Source: Nitrospira sp. (lineage in GTDB: Bacteria; Nitrospirota; Nitrospiria; Nitrospirales; Nitrospiraceae). From it: a DNA stretch of 5,780 bases. The notes under the pieces are model-generated. The model saw only the letters and a list, made by a program, of their open reading frames with translations, was not told the origin of the DNA and made no database searches. Below, piece by piece: positions 1 to 5,279 of the stretch. Location: positions 1 to 5,780 of the forward strand of contig JABMDE010000048.1 in the NCBI GenBank assembly GCA_015904055.1, given 5' to 3'. A program made the position numbers and the translations under genes. Position 1 is the stretch's first letter; each line of letters begins with the position of its first letter.

Positions 1-114
1 TCCTCGATCGGTCTCTTGCAGCGCTTCCGGCTGCCCCAGCTCACGCAATCGCAAGAAGGCCTTATGACTCACAAAAAAATGATCACAGCTCTTATTAATC
101 ACAATCTTTTTCAT
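1..114 (-). CDS. MKKIVINK-family conserved hypothetical protein, left copy, partial (3' end off window)
   Basis: The first 38 codons of a minus-strand gene start at 114 (MKKIVINKSCDHFFVSHKAF) and run off the left edge. A GGGAG ribosome binding site lies about 7 bases upstream of the ATG. The visible peptide is identical to residues 1-38 of the complete copy at 2436-2750, although a few bases differ (for example around 100-105), all silently. It lies 83 bp downstream of the csbD-like gene on the same strand, suggesting co-transcription. The function is unknown. Whether this copy is intact cannot be judged from the window. Confidence 0.75.
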   Translation of the reverse strand, partial: MKKIVINKSCDHFFVSHKAFLRLRELGQPEALQETDRG

Positions 115-197
115 CGTAGGTCTCCCGTTGTACACACGGTGGCCCGTGCCACAGCACCGTCGACATGATTACAGACCACACTAAGAACCGGTGACGG

Positions 198-440
198 TTA
201 TGTGCCAGGCACCGGGTCTTTATAGCCGATATAGTTTCCGCTCCAGTGAGAGTATCGGCGATTGGCCCACGTGGCCACGTCCTCTTTGTGAAGCTCTCCA
301 TAGCGTTTCTGCAGAACGATGCCAAATTGGGCCCAATTGCCGTGAATCTCAACGAGATCCTCATCGGTAATCTTGTCCCATTTTGCTTTCAGCGGTGTTT
401 TGAGTTGATCCCAGAATTGTCCGAATTGCTCCTGATTCAT
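198..440 (-). CDS. CsbD-like stress-response protein, left copy
   Basis: An 80-residue hydrophilic protein beginning MNQEQFGQFWDQLKTP. The N-terminal half has the CsbD-family pattern: a W-D-Q-L-K segment (10-14), K-x-K-W (18-21), then an acidic T-D-E-D-L turn (25-29) and a second helix ending Q-K-R-Y-G (44-48). The C-terminal third is rich in aromatic residues (W58, Y63, W66, Y70, Y73), which is less typical. CsbD proteins are small, presumably cytoplasmic stress-induced proteins with no established biochemical activity. I chose the start at 440 because a perfect AAGGAG sits at 447-452, six bases upstream; an upstream in-frame ATG at 491 lacks such a site and would add 17 residues. It differs from the right copy at six residues (D11N, V30A, S67T, I71A, V77T, T80A). 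It is transcribed away from purH. Confidence 0.85.
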   Translation of the reverse strand: MNQEQFGQFWDQLKTPLKAKWDKITDEDLVEIHGNWAQFGIVLQKRYGELHKEDVATWANRRYSHWSGNYIGYKDPVPGT

Positions 441-463
441 GATGAACTCCTTACGTGAAATGG

Positions 464-476
464 TGGGAGCCTCCCA
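464..476. promoter_or_regulatory. 13-bp dyad in the csbD leader, left copy
   Basis: TGGGAG-C-CTCCCA is a perfect 6+1+6 palindrome about 24-36 bases upstream of the csbD-like start, inside its predicted 5' leader. It is unchanged in the right copy (3101-3113). With a one-base centre it suits a protein-binding operator better than an RNA hairpin. The role is inferred only from symmetry, position and conservation. Confidence 0.35.
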
Positions 477-638
477 GCCAGAACCGATCAACGTCCACAG
501 CGGACATGCTTCGGTCAGGCGGTCAAAGACGGAGACTCTGGCGTAGAAGCAGCGGGGACCGGGGAATCAGGCGCGCGGGAAGGGGAAGAATGCGCGAGCG
601 ATGGGACAGTCGGCGTGGCTCAAGTACGTCACCCTCAG

Positions 639-666
639 CCTATAGAGTCAAGACAGGTCCTGTCAA
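639..666 (-). promoter_or_regulatory. Predicted sigma-70 promoter for csbD-like gene, left copy
   Basis: On the minus strand a perfect -35 box TTGACA (661-666) is followed after 16 bases by TATAGG (639-644). Both boxes are kept in the right copy. The predicted transcript would start near 632 and carry a leader of about 190 nt before the csbD-like ATG. A 13-bp dyad, GACAGG-T-CCTGTC (652-664), overlaps the -35 box and could be an operator. This is a motif match only, and the -10 box is imperfect. Confidence 0.5.
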
Positions 667-804
667 TGGAGCGTCCGGTCTCAAGATGATCATGGAGCGA
701 TCGCCATAGCATAGGAGCACCTGGGCAGTTCTGGACTTTTCAGCAGACAAATAGAGAAGGTACTGGTGTGCAAGCGGGAGAATCCGCGTGCTGTTTCCCT
801 TGCC

Positions 805-833
805 TTGAACTTCCCCAACCCATTTGTTATTCT
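805..833 (+). promoter_or_regulatory. Predicted sigma-70 promoter for purH, left copy
   Basis: TTGAAC (805-810) and TATTCT (828-833) are separated by exactly 17 bases, the preferred sigma-70 spacing. The whole element is identical in the right copy at 3441-3469. Transcription would start near 840, giving a leader of about 55 nt before the purH ATG at 896. No purine riboswitch-like structure is evident in that leader. Confidence 0.6.
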
Positions 834-895
834 TCGTCCGCCTTTCGTACGTTGAATTGCAACCTTCCGTGTCGATTAATTCAAGGAGTGGAACC

Positions 896-2065
896 ATGGC
901 CGGCATCAAGCGGGCGTTGATCAGCGTTTCTGAAAAGACTGGTGTCGTCGAAATGGCCAAGGGGATCGAAGCGCTTGGCGCGGAAATTTTGTCGACCGGT
1001 GGGACGGCAAAGGCGCTGCGTGAAGCGGGCATCAAGGTCACAGATGTGGCGGCCTATACCGGTTCGCCGGAAATTCTGGATGGCCGTGTGAAGACGCTAC
1101 ACCCGAAGATTCACGGCGGTTTGCTGGGGCGTCGATCGCTTCCAGCCCACGTTGACCAGATGGCGCAACATAATATTGGTCCGATCGATATCGTGGTCGT
1201 CAATCTCTATCCCTTCGAAGCGACGATCTCCAAGCCCAATTGTCATTTTGACGATGCGATTGAGAATATCGACATTGGCGGACCGTCGATGCTGCGTTCG
1301 GCGGCAAAGAATCATGAGGATGTCCTGGTCTTGGTCGATCCGGCGGATTATTCCAGAGTGCTGGATGCCATCAAGGGAAATACCGTGACACGCGCGCTAC
1401 GCCGTGAATTGGCGATGAAGGTGTTCCAGCATACGGCGCGGTATGACGGGTTGATCGCCGGTTATATGGAGAAACAGGTACAGGGCGGGGAGATGAAGTT
1501 CCCTAAGGTGCTATCGCTTCAGTTTGAGCTAGCAGAGGCGCTCCGTTACGGCGAGAATCCGCATCAGCAGGGCGCGTTCTACCGTGAACTGAGTTCAAAT
1601 GAACCATCGGTTTCTCGCGGCACGATCTTGCACGGCAAGGCCATGTCCTACAACAATTTCCTCGATGCCAATTCGGCCCTGGAACTGGCGAAAGAATACG
1701 ACGAGTGCGCCGTCGAGCCTGTCGGAGGCGGTGGTACCCGCATGCACCACAAATTCGTCGTCATCGATTTCGACAAGCCGACAGCTCGCGTCTATCTGGG
1801 CTCCTATAATTTTCCCGCGACGGCCGATACTAAGAACGGGGAGAATCTCCTGCTGATCCGCAACCGCCGAATCGCGGTATCCTACATGGTCGAGGCGCTG
1901 CGCATATTCGACCACTACCACTTCAGAGTGTCTCAACAGGAAGCGAAGAAGGCAAAACACAAACTTGTGCTGGTACGGCCGCCACGCAAGCCGGGAGAAC
2001 AGCCCTGGTGGGACGAACACTATACCGACGCGATCAAAATTCGTGACCGGGAACTGTTTGCGTAG
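896..2065 (+). CDS. Truncated PurH (IMP cyclohydrolase part) fused in frame to a phospholipase D C-terminal half
   Basis: A 389-residue open frame. Residues 1-273 match the intact PurH at 3531-5084 except for eight substitutions (M20I, I24L, K47T, A90T, I99V, S112A, A213T, A215T, given as this copy to intact copy). The IMP cyclohydrolase domain is complete, with expected active-site residues K66, Y105, D126 and K138. The transformylase domain is cut four codons before its KHNNPCG motif, so that activity should be lost. Residues 274-389 are the C-terminal half of a PLD-family protein: H284-x-K286-x4-D291 (HKD motif), then GSYN (302-305) and GEN (315-317), ending in a basic, proline-rich tail. 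Most PLD enzymes need two HKD motifs per active site, so this half would have to dimerise to work. The start at 896 follows AAGGAG (883-888); an earlier in-frame ATG at 824 lies within the promoter. It may be a chimeric gene, a pseudogene by truncation, or an assembly join. Confidence 0.8.
   Translation: MAGIKRALISVSEKTGVVEMAKGIEALGAEILSTGGTAKALREAGIKVTDVAAYTGSPEILDGRVKTLHPKIHGGLLGRRSLPAHVDQMAQHNIGPIDIVVVNLYPFEATISKPNCHFDDAIENIDIGGPSMLRSAAKNHEDVLVLVDPADYSRVLDAIKGNTVTRALRRELAMKVFQHTARYDGLIAGYMEKQVQGGEMKFPKVLSLQFELAEALRYGENPHQQGAFYRELSSNEPSVSRGTILHGKAMSYNNFLDANSALELAKEYDECAVEPVGGGGTRMHHKFVVIDFDKPTARVYLGSYNFPATADTKNGENLLLIRNRRIAVSYMVEALRIFDHYHFRVSQQEAKKAKHKLVLVRPPRKPGEQPWWDEHYTDAIKIRDRELFA
1714..2065 (+). 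pseudogene. 3' remnant of a phospholipase D-like (HKD) gene
   Basis: Considered alone, this segment is the 3' end of a PLD-like gene that has lost its start and first half. It encodes one HKD motif (MHHKFVVID), the following GSYN strand and an NGENLLLI segment, then the aromatic EALRIFDHYHFR helix and a tail with PPRKPGEQPWWDEHYTD. I recognise this pattern from bacterial PLD-like proteins of roughly 500-600 aa with two HKD motifs; that size is recollection, not measured here. The first HKD motif and the N-terminus are absent. The frame is intact and continuous with the upstream purH codons, so it could be translated only as a fusion. Confidence 0.7.
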
Positions 2066-2233
2066 ATGCGGGCGTACTGCCTCCCAGGGTTGCTCTTGCC
2101 AGCCGGTCAGCCGACGAGCTACGACACCGGCCTCATAGGCAATCCCTGCAATTGGCCCGTATTCTGCCCCATGCCGACGCCATAGTGCCTAGTAGCCAGT
2201 ATGGCGTCGGCATGACAAGACAGGAGTGCTCTG
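2066..2233. other. Intergenic stretch between the PLD tail and minus-strand genes
   Basis: These 168 bp separate converging reading frames. The only clear structure is the long hairpin at 2170-2214. I see no tRNA, promoter or credible gene. The minus-strand frame antisense to the PLD segment stays open through here from 2188 but has no good start. Confidence 0.5.
2170..2214. terminator. 15-bp perfect inverted repeat (hairpin) between convergent frames
   Basis: Arms 2170-2184 (starting CATGCCGACGCC) and 2200-2214 are perfectly complementary over 15 bp, with a 15-nt loop. It lies about 100 bp past the fusion stop and just beyond the end of the minus-strand mini-ORF, so it could terminate or stabilise transcripts from both sides. 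No U-tract follows either arm, so intrinsic termination is uncertain. A palindromic repeat element is an equally good reading. Confidence 0.45.
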
Positions 2234-2398
2234 TCAGGCCTGCTCCTCGGCCTTGTCTTCGGTGGACTCTCCCTCCGAGAGCAGCTCTTCCACCTGTGCT
2301 TCGTTGCAAGTCAGGTCCTTTGCGTCGTGCGTCGGCTAGTCTACCCCACCGGAGTGCGGTATGTTGCCGGCCATATCGTTATGGCGAATATTGTTCAT
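2234..2398 (-). pseudogene. Possible small gene interrupted by an in-frame amber codon
   Basis: On the minus strand an ATG at 2398, preceded by GGAG at 8 bases, opens a frame reading MNNIRHNDMAGNIPHSGGVD, then TAG (2336-2338). The frame then continues for 33 codons (PTHDAKDLTCNEAQVEELLS and on), ending in an acidic EDKAEEQA tail and TGA at 2234-2236. The second part reads like a genuine soluble C-terminus, and the frame starts 37 bp after the MKKIVINK gene ends, as in an operon. I infer a roughly 54-residue gene broken by one stop, or a 20-residue peptide with an unrelated downstream frame. I do not recognise the family. A sequencing error is also possible. Confidence 0.3.
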
Positions 2399-2435
2399 CG
2401 AGTACGCTCCAATCGCACCTTCCATGTTGGTCCGC

Positions 2436-2750
2436 TCACCCCCACGTACGATGCACTTCGCTCACATGTTCCACACCATCTGTCCTGTCATCTGGAATCG
2501 CGACGACTTTCAACTCAGCCGTATGCCCATTGGCTTCCGCCCGCAATTCTTCAACCACACGCACGAGTTTCTCGTCATCCCGTGGAATGAGCGCACCGCA
2601 CCGATTCAAACTCGGCTCCTGTGGCGCCGCCGCATGTCCTCGATCGGTCTCTTGCAGCGCTTCCGGCTGCCCCAGCTCACGCAATCGCAAGAAGGCCTTA
2701 TGACTCACAAAAAAATGATCACAGCTCTTATTAATGACGATCTTTTTCAT
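2436..2750 (-). CDS. MKKIVINK-family conserved hypothetical protein, complete copy
   Basis: A 104-residue soluble protein starting MKKIVINKSCDHFFVSHKAF, with GGGAG about 7 bases upstream of the ATG at 2750. It has no signal peptide or membrane segment. The N-terminus (K-I-V-I-N-K, then S-H-K-A-F-L-R-L-R-E-L-G) and the C-terminus (V-V-E-E-L-R-A-E-A-N-G, L-K-V-V-A-I-P-D-D, V-H-R-T-W-G) match a family I recall from phages and diverse bacteria, where members are often somewhat longer and have no assigned function. The segment between PDD and DGVEH appears shortened compared with that memory. An upstream in-frame ATG at 2789 would add 13 residues but lacks the good ribosome site. It lies 84 bp downstream of the csbD-like gene on the same strand, and probably shares its transcript. 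Confidence 0.75.
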   Translation of the reverse strand: MKKIVINKSCDHFFVSHKAFLRLRELGQPEALQETDRGHAAAPQEPSLNRCGALIPRDDEKLVRVVEELRAEANGHTAELKVVAIPDDRTDGVEHVSEVHRTWG

Positions 2751-2834
2751 CGTAGGTCTCCCATTGTACACACGGTGGCACTGCGCCACAGCAGCAGTGA
2801 CATGATTACAGGCGACACTATGAACCAGTGATGG

Positions 2835-3077
2835 TTATGCGCCAGGCGTTGGGTCTTTGTAGCCAGCATAGTTTCCAGTCCAATGTGAATATCGGCGATT
2901 GGCCCATGTGGCTACGTCCTCTTTGTGAAGCTCTCCATATCGTTTCTGCAGAACGATGCCAAATTGGGCCCAATTGCCGTGAATCTCAGCGAGATCCTCA
3001 TCGGTAATCTTGTCCCATTTCGCCTTCAGCGGTGTTTTGAGTTGATTCCAGAATTGCCCGAACTGTTCCTGATTCAT
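2835..3077 (-). CDS. CsbD-like stress-response protein, right copy
   Basis: An 80-residue protein, 74 of 80 residues identical to the left copy. The signature positions (W10, Q12-L-K, W21, D26-E-D-L, Y47-G) are unchanged. Four of the six substitutions fall in the last 14 residues (S67T, I71A, V77T, T80A), so the N-terminal CsbD core is the constrained part. The start at 3077 is fixed by a perfect AAGGAG (3084-3089), six bases upstream; a further in-frame ATG at 3128 would add an unlikely 17-residue extension. It is divergent from purH and heads the minus-strand group that continues into the MKKIVINK gene. A stress role is inferred from family membership only. Confidence 0.85.
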   Translation of the reverse strand: MNQEQFGQFWNQLKTPLKAKWDKITDEDLAEIHGNWAQFGIVLQKRYGELHKEDVATWANRRYSHWTGNYAGYKDPTPGA

Positions 3078-3100
3078 GATGAACTCCTTACGTGAAATGG

Positions 3101-3113
3101 TGGGAGCCTCCCA
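3101..3113. promoter_or_regulatory. 13-bp dyad in the csbD leader, right copy
   Basis: TGGGAG-C-CTCCCA is a perfect palindrome 24 bases upstream of the csbD-like start codon, inside its predicted leader, and is identical in the left copy at 464-476. With a one-base centre it suits a protein-binding operator better than an RNA hairpin. The role is inferred only from symmetry, position and conservation. Confidence 0.35.
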
Positions 3114-3274
3114 GCCCGCACCGAGCAATGTCCACAGAGGACGTGTTTCGGTCAGGCGGTCAAAGACGGAGACTCTGGCGTAGAAGAAGCGGGGACCGGG
3201 GAATCAGGCGCGCGGGAAGGGGAGGGATGCGCGAGCGATGGGACAGTCGGCGTGTCTCAGTACGTCGCCATCAG

Positions 3275-3302
3275 CCTATAGAGTCAAGACGGGTCCTGTC
3301 AA
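3275..3302 (-). promoter_or_regulatory. Predicted sigma-70 promoter for csbD-like gene, right copy
   Basis: Minus-strand TTGACA (3297-3302), 16-bp spacer and TATAGG (3275-3280) match the left-copy promoter exactly. The transcript would begin near 3268 and have a leader of about 190 nt. The -10 box matches consensus at four of six positions. Confidence 0.5.
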
Positions 3303-3440
3303 TGGAGCGTCCGGTCTCAAGATGATCATGGAGCGATCGCCATAGCATAGGAACACCTGGGCAGTTCTGGATTTTTCAGTAGACAAATAGAGAAGGTACT
3401 GGTGTGCAAACGGGAGAATCCGTCTGCTGTTTTCCTTGCC

Positions 3441-3469
3441 TTGAACTTCCCCAACCCATTTGTTATTCT
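3441..3469 (+). promoter_or_regulatory. Predicted sigma-70 promoter for purH(-purD)
   Basis: TTGAAC (3441-3446), 17 bp and TATTCT (3464-3469) lie 62 bp upstream of the purH ATG. The element is identical to the one at 805-833 even though the leader just downstream differs strongly, which argues for selection on the promoter itself. Confidence 0.6.
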
Positions 3470-3530
3470 TCGCCCGCCTTTCGTGTCGTGACTTGTAACT
3501 TCCACATAGCTTAATCTAAGGAGTTGAACC

Positions 3531-5084
3531 ATGGCCGGCATCAAGCGGGCGTTGATCAGCGTTTCTGAAAAGACTGGTGTCGTCGAGATAGCCAAGGGGC
3601 TCGAAGCGCTTGGCGCGGAAATTTTGTCGACTGGTGGGACAGCAAAGGCGCTACGTGAAGCAGGCATTACGGTGACAGATGTGGCGGCCTATACTGGTTC
3701 GCCGGAAATTCTGGATGGCCGGGTGAAGACGCTGCATCCGAAGATTCACGGCGGCTTGCTGGGGCGTCGGTCGCTTCCGGCCCACGTCGACCAGATGACA
3801 CAACACAATATCGGCCCGATCGATGTCGTTGTCGTCAATCTCTATCCCTTCGAAGCCACGATCGCCAAGCCCAATTGCCATTTTGACGACGCGATCGAGA
3901 ATATCGACATCGGCGGACCGTCGATGCTGCGTTCGGCGGCAAAGAATCATGAGGATGTGCTGGTGTTGGTCGATCCGGCTGACTATTCCAGAGTGCTGGA
4001 TGCTATCAAGGGCAATACCGTGACGCGTGCGCTACGCCGTGAATTGGCGATGAAGGTATTCCAGCATACGGCGCGGTATGACGGGTTGATCGCCGGTTAT
4101 ATGGAGAAACAGGTGCAGGGCGGGGAGATGAAGTTTCCCAAGGTGCTGTCGCTCCAGTTTGAGCTGACAGAGACGCTCCGCTACGGCGAAAACCCACATC
4201 AGCAGGGTGCGTTCTACCGTGAACTCAGTTCAAATGAACCATCGGTCTCTCGCGGCACGATCTTGCACGGCAAGGCTATGTCCTACAACAATTTCCTTGA
4301 TGCCAATTCGGCCCTGGAACTGGCGAAAGAATACGACGAGTGCGCCGTTGCCATCATCAAACATAATAATCCCTGCGGCGTGGCGCTCGGATTGACTCCA
4401 GTCGAGGCCTACGTGAAGGCGCGGGAGACCGATCCTGTCTCGGCCTTCGGCGGTGTGATCGCCTTCAATCGACCGGTCGATCTGGCTGCGGCGAAGGAGA
4501 TTACTTCCACATTCGTCGAGGTAGTTATTGCCCCCAGCTTTGCCGAGGATGCGTTGACCGAATTGAAGCGGAAGAAGGATTTGCGTCTCTTAGACGTTGG
4601 ACAACTGACAAAGGTGAAACAAGAAGGTTATGATCTGAAGAAGCTTGTCGGTGGATTAATCGTGCAGGATCGCGATCTCGGCGTCCTGATGGATCTGAGG
4701 TCGTTGACGGTGCCGACCGTCCGCAAGCCGACGGACGAAGAGTATGCCGCTTGCGCCTTTGCCTGGAAAGTCTGCAAACACGTCAAGTCAAACGCCATCA
4801 TCTACGCCAAGCCTGGGCAAACAGTCGGGATCGGTGCCGGACAGATGAGCCGGGTAGATAGTGTGAAGCTTGCCGCGATGAAGGCGCAGATGCCGGTCAA
4901 AGGTTGCGTCATGGCTTCCGATGCCTTTTTCCCGTTCCGTGACGGTCTCGATGCGGCGGCACAAGCAGGGATTACCGCGGTCATTCAGCCTGGCGGATCG
5001 ATTCGTGATGCCGAGATCGTCAAAGCTGCGGATGAACATGGGTTGGCGATGATTATGACGGGCATGCGCCACTTCCGCCACTAG
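3531..5084 (+). CDS. purH: Bifunctional AICAR transformylase / IMP cyclohydrolase
   Basis: A full-length 517-residue PurH, the usual bacterial size. It carries out the last two steps of de novo IMP synthesis in the cytoplasm: formylation of AICAR with 10-formyl-tetrahydrofolate, then ring closure of FAICAR. The N-terminal cyclohydrolase (MGS-like) domain starts [16 protein letters not shown] and shows K66 (in [11 protein letters not shown]), Y105 (VNLYPF), D126 (ENIDIGGPS) and K138 (AAKNHEDV). The transformylase domain carries the catalytic K277-H278 pair in KHNNPCG, then [20 protein letters not shown] and QPGGSIRD, and ends in the canonical GMRHFRH. The start follows AAGGAG (3518-3523) at 7 bases. 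It lies upstream of purD with a 195-bp gap containing a repeat element, so the two may share a transcript. Confidence 0.97.
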   Translation: MAGIKRALISVSEKTGVVEIAKGLEALGAEILSTGGTAKALREAGITVTDVAAYTGSPEILDGRVKTLHPKIHGGLLGRRSLPAHVDQMTQHNIGPIDVVVVNLYPFEATIAKPNCHFDDAIENIDIGGPSMLRSAAKNHEDVLVLVDPADYSRVLDAIKGNTVTRALRRELAMKVFQHTARYDGLIAGYMEKQVQGGEMKFPKVLSLQFELTETLRYGENPHQQGAFYRELSSNEPSVSRGTILHGKAMSYNNFLDANSALELAKEYDECAVAIIKHNNPCGVALGLTPVEAYVKARETDPVSAFGGVIAFNRPVDLAAAKEITSTFVEVVIAPSFAEDALTELKRKKDLRLLDVGQLTKVKQEGYDLKKLVGGLIVQDRDLGVLMDLRSLTVPTVRKPTDEEYAACAFAWKVCKHVKSNAIIYAKPGQTVGIGAGQMSRVDSVKLAAMKAQMPVKGCVMASDAFFPFRDGLDAAAQAGITAVIQPGGSIRDAEIVKAADEHGLAMIMTGMRHFRH

Positions 5085-5086
5085 AC

Positions 5087-5207
5087 GGCTTCTGAAAATG
5101 ATCCCCTGCGTCGTTCTCGGCTCGTCAAAACCCTCAACGCACCCCAGAGGGTGCGCCTCCGGTTTTGACTCACCTGCGGCCTTGCAGGTTGCTCATTTTG
5201 AGAAGCC
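5087..5207. repeat. 121-bp nested inverted-repeat element between purH and purD
   Basis: The outer arms, GGCTTCTGAAAATGA (5087-5101) and its near-complement (5193-5207), pair at 14 of 15 positions. Nested inside are a 9-bp pair, GTCAAAACC/GGTTTTGAC (5124-5132/5161-5169), enclosing a 7-bp hairpin with a CAGA loop (5138-5144/5149-5155). A separate 6-bp hairpin, ACCTGC/GCAGGT, follows at 5172-5189. It begins 2 bp after the purH stop. The architecture is that of a non-coding MITE- or REP-like element. I recall similar intergenic repeats in Nitrospira genomes, but cannot check that here. It is not an obvious intrinsic terminator because no U-tract follows the strong stem. Confidence 0.7.
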
Positions 5208-5279
5208 TCCCATCCATAGCCCAGGAATGAGCGGAACGAAACCATTTCGCCGGTAGATGCCACTTCGAAAAACCAGCAT

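Larger units (their letters stand above)
441..895. other. Divergent intergenic region between csbD-like gene and purH fusion (left copy)
   Basis: This is 455 bp without a credible gene. Reading frames that cross it are not conserved with the right copy: a one-base indel near 622 shifts them. By hand count about 23 of the first ~405 bases differ from the right copy, fewer than at silent purH sites. It holds the csbD leader (to about 632) with a TGGGAG-C-CTCCCA dyad, a minus-strand promoter candidate at 639-666, a central part (667-804) without recognised motifs, a plus-strand promoter candidate at 805-833, and a fast-changing purH leader (about 841-895). Confidence 0.7.
1..1713. repeat. Direct repeat, left copy (about 1.7 kb)
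   Basis: This stretch matches 2637-4348 end to end at roughly 93-94% identity by eye, with very few indels (offset 2636 on the left, 2635 from the purH start). It contains the 5' part of a minus-strand MKKIVINK-family gene, a csbD-like gene, the divergent promoter region and codons 1-273 of purH. The right limit is sharp: identity ends at base 1713 inside the purH reading frame. The left limit is not visible because the window begins within the repeat, so the true unit may be longer. Confidence 0.95.
3078..3530. other. Divergent intergenic region between csbD-like gene and intact purH
   Basis: A 453-bp gene-free region equivalent to 441-895. It keeps the leader dyad (TGGGAG-C-CTCCCA at 3101-3113), the minus-strand promoter boxes (3275-3302) and the plus-strand promoter (3441-3469). 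The operator-like dyad at the csbD -35 box has one arm base changed here. The last ~50 bp before purH differ strongly from the left copy. Confidence 0.7.
2637..4348. repeat. Direct repeat, right copy (about 1.7 kb)
   Basis: This is the second copy of the block at 1-1713, in the same orientation, with a period of about 2635 bp. Here the block runs into the complete purH and on to purD, so this copy looks like the native chromosomal arrangement. Its MKKIVINK gene is also complete, extending left past the matched part to 2436. Most differences from the left copy within purH are silent third-position changes. The differences are scattered along the block, apart from a concentrated patch just before the purH start codon. 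Confidence 0.95.

Noticed and set aside
455..709. Plus-strand 84-codon arginine-rich frame in the csbD-purH gap.
   Set aside because: The equivalent frame in the right copy (3092-3325) changes after a one-base indel, and its composition reflects GC-rich non-coding DNA.
824..895. Upstream in-frame ATG giving a 24-residue N-terminal extension of the PurH-PLD fusion.
   Set aside because: It lies within the predicted promoter, the DNA is not conserved with the intact purH leader, and AAGGAG directly precedes the ATG at 896.
2070..2150. Possible tRNA-like sequence on the minus strand (GTAGCTCGTCGG resembles a D arm).
   Set aside because: No T-arm GGTTCGA-type motif, anticodon stem or acceptor pairing could be found at the right spacing.
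1595..2188. Long minus-strand open frame antisense to the PLD segment, continuing into 2066-2188 with a plausible-looking peptide (GIAYEAGVVARRLTGW).
   Set aside because: It is opposite a segment with clear HKD and GSYN motifs, the first ATG is at 2020 with no evident ribosome site, and I cannot match it to a family. A remnant at 2066-2188 is not excluded.
2152..2831. Overlapping plus-strand frames of 87-183 codons across the MKKIVINK and mini-ORF region.
   Set aside because: They are antisense to a minus-strand gene with a good ribosome site and recognisable family ends. Their serine-, arginine- and cysteine-rich sequences look like shadow translation.
5226..5255. Nine-codon upstream ORF (MSGTKPFRR) with an AGGA before it, ahead of purD.
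   Set aside because: It is very short, not coupled to the purD start, and supported by nothing else; likely chance.
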